Assembly: GCF_900236475.1 (NCBI RefSeq)
Contig: NZ_LT963352.1
Span: 7,427,001 to 7,491,000, forward strand
Source: Streptomyces chartreusis NRRL 3882
Lineage (GTDB): Bacteria; Actinomycetota; Actinomycetes; Streptomycetales; Streptomycetaceae
Direction: 5' to 3'
Length of the DNA stretch: 64,000 bases
Shown: positions 17,344-25,307 of the stretch, piece by piece
How positions within the stretch are numbered: the first letter of the stretch is position 1
Layout of the letters: each line of letters opens with the position of its first letter
Made by a program: the position numbers and the translations under genes
Notes under the pieces: generated by a model
What the model saw: only the letters and a program-made list of their open reading frames with translations
What the model was told of the DNA's origin: nothing
Databases searched by the model: none

Positions 17344-18543
17344 ATGACTCTCTCACCCGCGCGCGTGCCCGGCACCGGCGTCCGCCGGCTGACGCGCACG
17401 CTGTACGGCTACGCGTTCCTCGAAGACTTCGTCCTGCTCTACCCGGTGTACGCGCTGCTGTTCCGCGACACCGGCCTGTCGGTCTGGCAGATCTCCTCCC
17501 TGTTCGCCCTGTGGTCGGTCACCGGCGTGACTCTGGAGGTCCCCTCCGGCGCCTGGGCCGACGCGGTCTCCCGCCGGTCGCTGCTGTGGCTCGGCCCGCT
17601 GCTCACCGCCGCCGGCTTCACCCTGTGGACGCTCGTTCCGTCGTACGGCGCCTTCGCCCTCGGTTTCGTGCTGTGGGGCGCCGGCGGAGCCCTCGCCTCC
17701 GGTGCGCGTGAGGCGCTGGTCCACGACGAACTGGCGCGGCTCGGCGCCGCCGACCGGTACGCCCAGGTCATGGGCCGGGTCCGCGCGGCCGGGCTGGTGG
17801 CCGTCATGGCGGCGATGGGACTGGCCGGGCCGGTCCTGGCCTGGGGCGGCCACACCGCCGTCGGCGCCGCGAGCGTGCTGGTGTGCCTGCTGGCGGCGGC
17901 GGCGGCGACCCGGCTCCCGGAACACCGCACCCCGGGGGCGCAGGGGCACGACGGCTGGACCGCGACCCTGCGGGCCGGGCTCGCCGAGGCCCGCGCCGAG
18001 CGGTCCGTACGGGGAGCGCTCCTGCTGGTCCCGGCCGTCACCGCCGTGTGGGGCGCCCTCGACGAGTACACGCCGCTGCTGGTGCGGGACACCGGCGTGT
18101 CCGACGCGCTCGTGCCCTACCTGCTGCTGCTGGTCTGGGCGGGTGCCACGGCCGGAGGCCTGCTGGCCGGGGCGGGCGAGCGCCTGGGCACCAAGGGCCT
18201 CGCGGCCCTGCTCGCGGGCACGGCTCTCGCCCTGGCCGTGGGCGCCGGCGCGGGCACCCCGGCCGGGATCGCCCTGGTGGCGCTCGCCTTCGGCGGTTTC
18301 CAGGCGGCGAGCGTGCTGGCCGACGCACGGCTCCAGCGGAGCATCGACGACGCCCGGCGGGCCACCCTCACCTCGCTCGCCGGACTGGGCACCGACCTGG
18401 CCACGGTCGCCGTGTACGGCGGCTACGCGGTGCTCGGCACGGCCGCGGGACACGGCATCGCCTTCGCGTGGTGCGCGGTGCCGTACCTGCTGACCGCGCT
18501 GCTGCTGGCGGCACCTGCTAGAAGTCGGGCTGCCAGGGGATGA
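17344..18543 (+). CDS. MFS transporter
   Basis: The 399-residue protein has 12 predicted hydrophobic segments and an MFS motif A-like loop after helix 2 (GAWADAVSRRSLLWLGP). The start ATG 17344 gives an N-terminus of TLSPARVPGTGVRRLTRTLY before helix 1. The substrate is unknown. It lies between the Lrp-like regulator and the nitrilase/monooxygenase genes, but no copy of the shared operator was seen immediately upstream, so membership in that pathway is uncertain. Its 3' end overlaps the convergent gene at 18518 by 26 bp. Confidence 0.85.
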   Translation: MTLSPARVPGTGVRRLTRTLYGYAFLEDFVLLYPVYALLFRDTGLSVWQISSLFALWSVTGVTLEVPSGAWADAVSRRSLLWLGPLLTAAGFTLWTLVPSYGAFALGFVLWGAGGALASGAREALVHDELARLGAADRYAQVMGRVRAAGLVAVMAAMGLAGPVLAWGGHTAVGAASVLVCLLAAAAATRLPEHRTPGAQGHDGWTATLRAGLAEARAERSVRGALLLVPAVTAVWGALDEYTPLLVRDTGVSDALVPYLLLLVWAGATAGGLLAGAGERLGTKGLAALLAGTALALAVGAGAGTPAGIALVALAFGGFQAASVLADARLQRSIDDARRATLTSLAGLGTDLATVAVYGGYAVLGTAAGHGIAFAWCAVPYLLTALLLAAPARSRAARG

Positions 18544-18949
18544 CCGAGAAGTCGCCGGTGCCCTTCTTCACCTTCTCGAAGGGCGCCGAGCCCACGCACT
18601 TGGGCAGGTCCTTCGGGCCGAGGTCCTCGGTCGTCGCCCAGCTGTACCCGAGCCGGTCGTGGCGGCCGAGGTCGTGCACGGTGATGCCGACCCGGGTGCC
18701 CTTCGCGCCGGGCAGGTCCGTGGCGGTGACGACCCCGGATACGACGGCCACCTTGCCGCCGGTGACCAGGCAGTCGACCTTCGCCTTCGCCCAGGCACCC
18801 TCGCCGTCCACATAGTGGCTCCACTCGAAGGTGCCGGTCGCCTTCATCGGGTCGGCCTTGTCCTTCGCGGCCAGGTGCGCGTCGAAGGAGAAGGTGATGT
18901 CGTCCCCGGCCGGGGCCGGGCCGCCGACCGCGGTCGACAGGTGACGCAC
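18518..18949 (-). CDS. Secreted-type conserved protein, probably missing its N-terminal signal
   Basis: The frame encodes a conserved-looking domain: DDITFSFDAHLAAKDKADP, GTFEWSHYVDGEGAWAKAKV, VDCLVTGGKVAVVSGVV and a cysteine near the C-terminus (KCVGSAPF). This resembles Streptomyces secreted proteins sometimes labelled repetin-like, which normally have a signal peptide. No signal peptide is visible in any minus-strand frame upstream. The best start is GTG 18949, with only a weak ribosome site. It may be a 5'-truncated remnant or a cytoplasmic variant. It converges on, and overlaps, the MFS gene by 26 bp. Confidence 0.55.
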   Translation of the reverse strand: MRHLSTAVGGPAPAGDDITFSFDAHLAAKDKADPMKATGTFEWSHYVDGEGAWAKAKVDCLVTGGKVAVVSGVVTATDLPGAKGTRVGITVHDLGRHDRLGYSWATTEDLGPKDLPKCVGSAPFEKVKKGTGDFSVIPWQPDF

Positions 18950-19080
18950 GTCGACTGGACGCCCACCACTGTCCCGGCGCGGCGCCCGCGCCACATCGCA
19001 CCCGGGGCGGGACCCGGCCTCCGCCGCACGGCGGGGAAACACCTCCCGGGCATGCGCCCAGGGGAGGACCGGTCGGGGCC

Positions 19081-19146
19081 CGCAACGAATCGCCGCCGAC
19101 CCGGCGGCGGACGCAATGATCCGCTCACGGACGCGCAACGGCTGCT
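19081..19146. promoter_or_regulatory. Second copy of the multi-part operator, before the davAB-like pair
   Basis: CAACGAA (19083), ACGCAATGATC (19111), GCGCAA (19133) and TGCT (19143) match the site at 15069-15129 element for element. Spacings are 28, 22 and 10 nt against 27, 21 and 9. The site ends 77 nt before the davA-like start codon, suitable for an operator or activator site. The most likely binder is the Lrp/AsnC protein encoded at 16746. Confidence 0.65.
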
Positions 19147-19222
19147 CCTTGTCCGGCCGCAGCCGCCGACCGTACCGTCTATCAGGCCCCCCGAAACCCC
19201 CGCGTACCGGTGAGGAACACGC

Positions 19223-20011
19223 ATGCGCACCGCCCTGCTCCAGAGCTCCGGCCGACCCGGCTCCACGGTCGAGAACCTCAAGGTCCTCGACGAGGCCGCG
19301 GGCCGGGCCGCCGCCGCGGGCGCCGGGCTGCTGCTCGCGCCGGAGATGTTCCTGACCGGGTACGCGATCGGCGACGACATCGGCCGGCTCGCCGAGCCCG
19401 CCGACGGCGACTGCGCGGACGCCATCGCCGAGACCGCGACGCGCCACGGACTGGCGATCGCCTACGGCTATCCCGAGCGGGACGGCGACGCCGTGTTCAA
19501 CTCCGCCCAGCTGATCTCCGCCGACGGCACCCGGCTCGCCAACTACCGCAAGACCCACCTCTTCGGCTGCTTCGAGCGGGACCACTTCACGTCCGGGGAC
19601 CAGCCGGTCGTCCAGGCGGAGCTGGACGGTCTGCGCGTCGGGATCCTGATCTGCTACGACGTGGAGTTCCCGGAGAACGTCCGTGCCCACGCCCTCGCCG
19701 GCACCGACCTGCTGGTCGTCCCGACCGCGCAGATGCACCCGTTCCAGTTCGTCGCCGAGTCGATGATCCCGGTGCGTGCCTTCGAGAACCAGATGTACAT
19801 CGCGTACGTCAACCGGGCGGGCCGGGAGGGCGAGTTCGAGTTCGTGGGGCTGTCCACGCTGGCCGGGCCCGACGGGATCGCCCGGACCCGGGCCGGGCGT
19901 GCCGAGGAGCTCGTCCTCGCCGACGTCGACCCCGCCTTCCTCGCCGCGTCGCGCGAGGCCAACCCGTATCTGCGGGACCGGCGCCCCGGCCTGTACGGGC
20001 CGCTCGTCTGA
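19223..20011 (+). CDS. Nitrilase-superfamily amidase, 5-aminovaleramidase-like (DavA type)
   Basis: The 262-residue protein has the Glu-Lys-Cys triad of C-N hydrolases: E41 in LLLAPEMFLTGY, K110 in LANYRKTHLFG and C144 in GILICYDVEFPE. It ends 47 nt before a flavin monooxygenase of the DavB family. In Pseudomonas, DavB converts L-lysine to 5-aminovaleramide and DavA hydrolyses the amide to 5-aminovalerate. Gene pairing and size (about 264 residues in Pseudomonas, from memory) support the same role here, but a different omega-amide substrate is possible. It is under the shared operator at 19081-19146. Confidence 0.8.
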   Translation: MRTALLQSSGRPGSTVENLKVLDEAAGRAAAAGAGLLLAPEMFLTGYAIGDDIGRLAEPADGDCADAIAETATRHGLAIAYGYPERDGDAVFNSAQLISADGTRLANYRKTHLFGCFERDHFTSGDQPVVQAELDGLRVGILICYDVEFPENVRAHALAGTDLLVVPTAQMHPFQFVAESMIPVRAFENQMYIAYVNRAGREGEFEFVGLSTLAGPDGIARTRAGRAEELVLADVDPAFLAASREANPYLRDRRPGLYGPLV

Positions 20012-20058
20012 GACCCCCTTCAACGCCTGTTGGTATCTGTGCAAGGAGTCCGTACCCC

Positions 20059-21771
20059 ATGACGTCCACCGTGCCCAACGCCGTCGAGCACGCAGACGCG
20101 CAAGCGCCGCCGATCACCATGTTCGGCCCGGACTTCCCGTACGCGTACGACGACTTCCTCGCCCACCCGGCGGGTCTCGGACAGATACCCGCGACCGAGC
20201 ACGGCACGGAGGTCGCGGTCATCGGCGGCGGCCTGTCCGGCATCGTCGCCGCGTACGAGCTGATGAAGATGGGCCTCAAGCCGGTCGTGTACGAGGCCGA
20301 CCGGATCGGCGGCCGGCTGCGGACGGTGGGCTTCGACGGCTGCGACCCGTCGCTCACCGCCGAGATGGGCGCGATGCGCTTCCCGCCGTCCTCCACGGCC
20401 CTCCAGCACTACATCGACCTGGTCGGCCTCCAGACGCGGCCCTTCCCCAACCCCCTGGCGGAGGCGACCCCGTCGACCGTCGTCGACCTCAAGGGCGAGT
20501 CGCACTACGCCGAGACGATCGCCGACCTGCCCCAGGTCTACCGGGACGTCGCCGAGGCCTGGAACCGGTGCCTGGAGGAGGGCGCCGACTTCTCCGACAT
20601 GAACCGGGCCCTGCGCGAGCGGGACGTCCCGCGCATCCGCGAGATCTGGTCCCGGCTCGTCGAGAAGCTCGACAACCAGACCTTCTACGGCTTCCTCTGC
20701 GACTCCGAGGCGTTCCGGTCCTTCCGGCACCGCGAGATCTTCGGCCAGGTCGGCTTCGGCACGGGCGGCTGGGACACCGACTTCCCGAACTCCATCCTGG
20801 AGATCCTCCGGGTCGTCTACACCGAGGCCGACGACCACCACCGCGGCATCGTCGGCGGCTCCCAGCAGCTGCCGCTGCGCCTCTGGGAGCGCGAGCCGGA
20901 GAAGATCGTCCACTGGGCCTACGGCACCTCGCTCGCGAGCCTCCACGACGATGGTGAGCCCCGCCCGGCCGTCACCCGCCTGCACCGCACCGCCGGCAAC
21001 CGCATCACGGTGACCGACGCGCACGGCGACATCCGCACCTACCCGGCGGCGATCTTCACCGCCCAGTCCTGGATGCTGCTGTCGAAGATCGACTGCGACG
21101 ACTCGCTCTTCCCGATCGACCACTGGACGGCCATCGAGCGCACGCACTACATGGAGTCCTCGAAGCTGTTCGTCCCGGTGGACCGGCCGTTCTGGCTCGA
21201 CAAGGCCGTCGACGACAGGGGAAACCCGACCGGCCGGGACGTCATGTCGATGACGCTCACCGACCGTATGACGCGCGGTACCTACCTGCTCGACGACGGC
21301 CCGGACAAGCCCGCCGTCATCTGCCTCTCCTACACCTGGTGCGACGACAGCCTGAAGTGGCTGCCGCTGTCCGCGAACGAGCGGATGGAGGTCATGCTGA
21401 AGTCGCTCGGGGAGATCTATCCCAAGGTCGACATCCGCAAGCACATCATCGGCAACCCCGTGACCGTCTCCTGGGAGAACGAGCCTTACTTCATGGGCGC
21501 GTTCAAGGCCAACCTGCCCGGCCACTACCGCTACCAGCGGCGCCTGTTCACGCACTTCATGCAGGACCGGCTGCCCGCGGACAAGCGAGGCATCTTCCTC
21601 GCCGGCGACGACATCTCCTGGACGGCCGGCTGGGCCGAGGGCGCCGTCCAGACCGCCCTCAACGCGGTCTGGGGCGTCATGCACCACTTCGGCGGCACGA
21701 CCGACCCGGCCAACCCCGGTCCCGGCGACGTCTACGACGAGATCGCGCCCGTCGAGCTGCCGGAGGACTAG
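20059..21771 (+). CDS. Flavin amino-acid 2-monooxygenase, L-lysine 2-monooxygenase-like (DavB type)
   Basis: The 570-residue protein starts at ATG 20059 after AAGGAG. The N-terminus contains ITMFGPDFPYAYDDFLAHPA, a hallmark of the DavB/tryptophan-2-monooxygenase group. The FAD dinucleotide fold follows (VAVIGGGLSGIVAAYELMK, residues 52-71), then a GGRLR motif. Central EIFGQVGFGTGGWDTDFPNS and C-terminal GIFLAGDDISWTAGWAEGAV (FAD/substrate) are also family blocks. The enzyme would decarboxylate and oxygenate an L-amino acid to the amide one carbon shorter. With the amidase just upstream and a nearby cationic-type permease, lysine is the best guess; arginine or tryptophan cannot be excluded. 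It ends 5 nt before a convergent DUF5995 gene. Confidence 0.85.
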   Translation: MTSTVPNAVEHADAQAPPITMFGPDFPYAYDDFLAHPAGLGQIPATEHGTEVAVIGGGLSGIVAAYELMKMGLKPVVYEADRIGGRLRTVGFDGCDPSLTAEMGAMRFPPSSTALQHYIDLVGLQTRPFPNPLAEATPSTVVDLKGESHYAETIADLPQVYRDVAEAWNRCLEEGADFSDMNRALRERDVPRIREIWSRLVEKLDNQTFYGFLCDSEAFRSFRHREIFGQVGFGTGGWDTDFPNSILEILRVVYTEADDHHRGIVGGSQQLPLRLWEREPEKIVHWAYGTSLASLHDDGEPRPAVTRLHRTAGNRITVTDAHGDIRTYPAAIFTAQSWMLLSKIDCDDSLFPIDHWTAIERTHYMESSKLFVPVDRPFWLDKAVDDRGNPTGRDVMSMTLTDRMTRGTYLLDDGPDKPAVICLSYTWCDDSLKWLPLSANERMEVMLKSLGEIYPKVDIRKHIIGNPVTVSWENEPYFMGAFKANLPGHYRYQRRLFTHFMQDRLPADKRGIFLAGDDISWTAGWAEGAVQTALNAVWGVMHHFGGTTDPANPGPGDVYDEIAPVELPED

Positions 21772-21776
21772 GGGGC

Positions 21777-22520
21777 CTAGGAGGACCGGGCGGACCAGGA
21801 GGACTGAAGCGACTCGAGTCGCGGTTCGGGCAGGGGCGTGAGCAGCATGCGCCCCGCGAACCCCACCGCCGTGTCCAGGCGTTCGGTGAACTCCTCTGCG
21901 ACGTCGGGGAGTCCGCGCAGCGCCCACAGCGCCCGGGCCGCCGTCCAGGTGGCGTCGCGGGCGCGCTCCAGGCTCCAGGAGCCGAGCAGATGGGTCAGCG
22001 GGTCGGCGATCTGGAGGAGGTCGGGGCCCGGCATCAGATCTTCGCGGATGCGCTCCTCCAGCGAGACGAGGAGATCGCCCACCGTGTCGAACTCGTCCTC
22101 CAGTTCGGCGGGTGCGCAGTCGAGCGTACGGCAGGTGTCCACGACGGCCAGCGCGAGATCGTGCCCGACGTGCGCATTGATGCCCGCCAGCGCGAACTGC
22201 AGCGGCCGTACCCCGGGGTGGCGCCTGAACTGGAACAGGGGCCGCCAACAGGCCGGCGGGCGCCGCTCGTCGGCCACCGCCTCGACGGCCTGCAGATACC
22301 GCTCCGCGAACCGTACGTCCAGCGTGATCGCGGCGTGCGGGTCCGCGAACCGCCCGGTGTCGACGTACCGGTCCACCCCTTCCGTCACGGCGAGGTAGAC
22401 GCGGTTGAAGACTGCCACCCCGTCCCGGGGGTGCAGGGTCGCGTCGAGGGCGCGCATACGGGAGATGACTCCGTCGACCGGAGTGTCCACGGCTGGGGGG
22501 ACTTGTTCGCATCGCGGCAT
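21777..22520 (-). CDS. DUF5995 family protein
   Basis: The 247-residue, mostly helical protein has the features I associate with DUF5995: VAVFNRVYLAVTEGVDRYVD near residue 40, FAERYLQAVEAVADERRPPA, then FQFRRHPGVRPLQFALAGIN with NAHVGHDLALAV. The paired His and Asp residues hint at a metal or lipid-type active site, but no function is established to my knowledge. It converges on the davB-like gene (5-nt gap) and is divergent from the GH6 gene. Confidence 0.8.
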   Translation of the reverse strand: MPRCEQVPPAVDTPVDGVISRMRALDATLHPRDGVAVFNRVYLAVTEGVDRYVDTGRFADPHAAITLDVRFAERYLQAVEAVADERRPPACWRPLFQFRRHPGVRPLQFALAGINAHVGHDLALAVVDTCRTLDCAPAELEDEFDTVGDLLVSLEERIREDLMPGPDLLQIADPLTHLLGSWSLERARDATWTAARALWALRGLPDVAEEFTERLDTAVGFAGRMLLTPLPEPRLESLQSSWSARSS

Positions 22521-22624
22521 GCGGGCAGAGTCCCAGCTCTAGGCTGGCGGGAGCACCGGCAGGCCCGGCGCTTCCCCGAAACGGGGGAACGCCGCCCGGC
22601 CGCAGGGGGAGGGGGACCGGCACC

Positions 22625-23830
22625 GTGTCAGGCTCACGTGCCCAGCGCCTGGCCGCCCGCAGGGCCGAGCGCAGGCGCGCCGTCCGGCGTGGCGCGATGG
22701 TCGTGGCGGCCTCCGTCGTGGTCGCGGCGGGCTCGGTCGCCGGGGTGCTGTCCGCGTTCGACGGCCCGCGCGGCTCGAACCGGGCCGGGCGCCCCGAGGT
22801 GTCCGCGTCGCCCCGTATGGCGCCCCTGCCTGCCATGCCGACGGCGTCCGCGTCGGCCACCGAGTCCGCTTCCCCCACGCCCGTCACCTCCGCGTCCGGG
22901 ACGCCGAGCCCCACGCCGTCGCCGCAGAGAACCCGGAAGAAGCAGGCGCGGACGACCCCCGTGGGCGCCCGGCTCTACCGCCACCCCGACTCCCAGGTGC
23001 TCGACTGGGTCCGGGCCAACGCCGGGGATCCCCGCCACGCGGTCATCGCCTCCCGCATCGCCGACCAGCCGGCCGCCGTCTGGTTCGCCGACTACTCCCC
23101 GGACACGCTCACCGCCCGGGTCGCGGCGGTGACGTCGGGCGCCGCCGCACTGGGCCGGGTGCCCGTCCTCGTGCCGTACGCGATTCCCGGCCGGGACTGC
23201 GGCGGATACTCCCAGGGCGGGGCACCCGACCTGGACGCCTACGACGCGTGGATCGACCGGTTCGCCGACGGGCTGGGCTCCGGGGAGGTCATCGTCGTCC
23301 TGGAGCCGGACTCCGTCGCCCAGACCGAGTGCCTGTCCGCCGGTGAGCGCGCGGACCGCTTCGCCTCGCTGGCCCGGGCCGGACGGGTCCTGAAGGCCGC
23401 CAACCCCCGGGCACGCGTGTACTTCGACGCGGGGCACTCGGGGTGGAACGCGCCCGGCAAACAGGCGGCGTGGCTGCGGCAGGCCGGGGCCGCCTCGCCC
23501 GAGTCCTCCGACGGGATCTTCAGCAACGTCTCCAACTTCCACACCACGGCCGACGAGGTGGCCTACGACCGGCGGGTCCTCGACGCGCTCGGCGGCCCGG
23601 CGAGCCTGGGCGCAGTAATCGACACCAGCCGCAACGGCAACGGCGCCCCGCCCGACGGCCAGTGGTGCGACCCGGCGGGCCGCAAGCTCGGCCGGACACC
23701 GACCCTCAGCACCGGCGAGGACCGGATCGACGCCTATCTGTGGGTCAAGCTGCCGGGGGAGTCGGACGGCTGCAAGGGCGAGCCGGGGACGTTCACGGCG
23801 TCGTACGCCTACGACTTGGCCTCATCGTAG
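22625..23830 (+). CDS. Glycoside hydrolase family 6 protein (cellulase/endoglucanase type), membrane-anchored or secreted
   Basis: The 401-residue protein has a basic N-terminus (RRAERRRAVRRGAM), one hydrophobic segment (VVAASVVVAAGSVAGVLSAF, about residues 25-45), and a Ser/Thr/Pro linker to about residue 115. A GH6 barrel follows. It contains VPYAIPGRDCGGYSQGG, whose Asp corresponds to a GH6 catalytic residue, VIVVLEPDSVAQTECL, with the catalytic acid Asp, and VIDTSRNGNG. GH6 enzymes cleave beta-1,4-glucans with inversion. No CBM is present. The N-terminal segment lacks a clear AxA cleavage site, so it may act as an anchor. The 3' end overlaps the convergent NCS2 gene by 22 bp. Confidence 0.9.
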   Translation: MSGSRAQRLAARRAERRRAVRRGAMVVAASVVVAAGSVAGVLSAFDGPRGSNRAGRPEVSASPRMAPLPAMPTASASATESASPTPVTSASGTPSPTPSPQRTRKKQARTTPVGARLYRHPDSQVLDWVRANAGDPRHAVIASRIADQPAAVWFADYSPDTLTARVAAVTSGAAALGRVPVLVPYAIPGRDCGGYSQGGAPDLDAYDAWIDRFADGLGSGEVIVVLEPDSVAQTECLSAGERADRFASLARAGRVLKAANPRARVYFDAGHSGWNAPGKQAAWLRQAGAASPESSDGIFSNVSNFHTTADEVAYDRRVLDALGGPASLGAVIDTSRNGNGAPPDGQWCDPAGRKLGRTPTLSTGEDRIDAYLWVKLPGESDGCKGEPGTFTASYAYDLASS

Positions 23831-25188
23831 GAGCTGGTGCCCTCGTCCAGCAGCGGCCGCTGCGTCTTCAGGTGGGGTGGGGCGAAGGCCCGCAGCGCGT
23901 GGTAGCCGGTGATGACGACGAGCGTGCCGAGCGCGATGCCGCTCAGCGAGAAGGTGTCCGTGATCTTCATCGAGACGTTGCCGACGCCGATGATGATGCC
24001 CGCTGCGGCCGGGACCAGGTTCAGCGGATTGCGCAGGTCCACCTCGGCGTTGATCCAGATCTGGGCGCCGAGCAGGCCGATCATGCCGTACAGGATGACG
24101 GTGATGCCGCCGAGCACCCCGCCCGGGATCGCCGCCACGACCGCGCCGAACTTCGGGCAGACGCCGAAGAGCAGGGCGAAGCCGGCGGCGGCCCAGTAGG
24201 CGGCCGTCGAGTAGACGCGGGTCGCGGCCATCACGCCGATGTTCTCGGAGTACGTGGTGTTGGGCGGGCCGCCGACCGCGGTCGACAGCATCGAGCCGAC
24301 GCCGTCGGCCGCGATCGCCGTGCCGAGCTTGTCGTCCAGCGGGTCGCCGGTCATCTCGCCGACCGCCTTGACGTGCCCGGCGTTCTCCGCGACCAGCGCG
24401 ATGACGACCGGCAGGGCGACCAGGATCGCCGACCACTCGAACGACGGGCCGTGCAGGGTCGGCAGCCCGATCCAGTCGGCCTGGCCCACACCGGAGAGGT
24501 CGAGCCGCCAGTGGTCGGTCAGCTTGCCGCTCGCGTCCACCGAGTGGATCTTGCCGAAGACCAGGTCGAAGACCCAGGAGATGCCGTACCCGAACACCAG
24601 CCCGAGGAAGATCGCGATCCGGGACCAGAAACCGCGCAGGCACACCACGGCGAGACCGGTGAACAGCATCACCAGCAGCGCCGTCCACTGGTCCTGCGGC
24701 CAGTACGTCGAGGCCGTCACCGGCGCCAGGTTGAAGCCGATCAGCATCACCACCGCGCCGGTCACGATCGGCGGCATCGCGGCGTGGATGATCCGCGCCC
24801 CGAACCGCCGCACGGCGAGCCCCACCAGGAACAGCGCGGCGCCGACGACGAGGACCGCGCCGGTGACGGTGGCGCTGCTGCCGCCCTGCGCGCGGATGAC
24901 CGCCGCCACGCCGACGAAGGAGAGCGAGCAGCCCAGATAGCTGGGCACGCGGCCGCGGGTGGCGAGCAGGAACACGACGGTCGCGACGCCCGACATCATG
25001 ATCGCGAGGTTGGGGTCCAGGCCCATCAGGACCGGGGCCACGAAGGACGCCCCGAACATGGCCACCACGTGCTGGGCACCGAGCCCGGCGGTACGGGGCC
25101 AGGAGAGCCGCTCGTCGGGGCGGACCACCGCGCCGGGCGCCGGGGTGCGTCCGTCGCCGTGCAGTTTCCAGCGGACGCCGAGATCCAT
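23809..25188 (-). CDS. NCS2-family uracil/xanthine permease
   Basis: The 459-residue protein has about 14 hydrophobic segments and NCS2 landmarks: AGLGAQHVVAMFGASFVAPV in helix 1, VALVAENAGHVKAVGEMTG with the substrate-binding Glu, and GGPPNTTYSENIGVMAATRV with the NTTYSEN loop characteristic of the UraA/PyrP branch. Uracil is the likely substrate. The N-terminus (MDLGVRWKLHGDGR) is hydrophilic. It lies 119 nt downstream of an MFS gene on the same strand. No pyrimidine operator was recognised. Confidence 0.9.
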   Translation of the reverse strand: MDLGVRWKLHGDGRTPAPGAVVRPDERLSWPRTAGLGAQHVVAMFGASFVAPVLMGLDPNLAIMMSGVATVVFLLATRGRVPSYLGCSLSFVGVAAVIRAQGGSSATVTGAVLVVGAALFLVGLAVRRFGARIIHAAMPPIVTGAVVMLIGFNLAPVTASTYWPQDQWTALLVMLFTGLAVVCLRGFWSRIAIFLGLVFGYGISWVFDLVFGKIHSVDASGKLTDHWRLDLSGVGQADWIGLPTLHGPSFEWSAILVALPVVIALVAENAGHVKAVGEMTGDPLDDKLGTAIAADGVGSMLSTAVGGPPNTTYSENIGVMAATRVYSTAAYWAAAGFALLFGVCPKFGAVVAAIPGGVLGGITVILYGMIGLLGAQIWINAEVDLRNPLNLVPAAAGIIIGVGNVSMKITDTFSLSGIALGTLVVITGYHALRAFAPPHLKTQRPLLDEGTSSYDEAKS

Positions 25189-25307
25189 GGTGCGGTTTCG
25201 CTTTCGTCGTGCGGGCGAGTGTCCGGACCATTGTCGGGGTGCGTCAGCGGTGGTGGTGACCGGGGCTGACCACGGCGGCCGGGCGCCGGCTCAGGCCGGG
25301 TGTCCCG

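Noticed and set aside
20020..22914. 964-codon minus-strand frame
   Set aside because: Antisense to the davB-like gene and crossing DUF5995 in another frame; a composite of shadow sequence.
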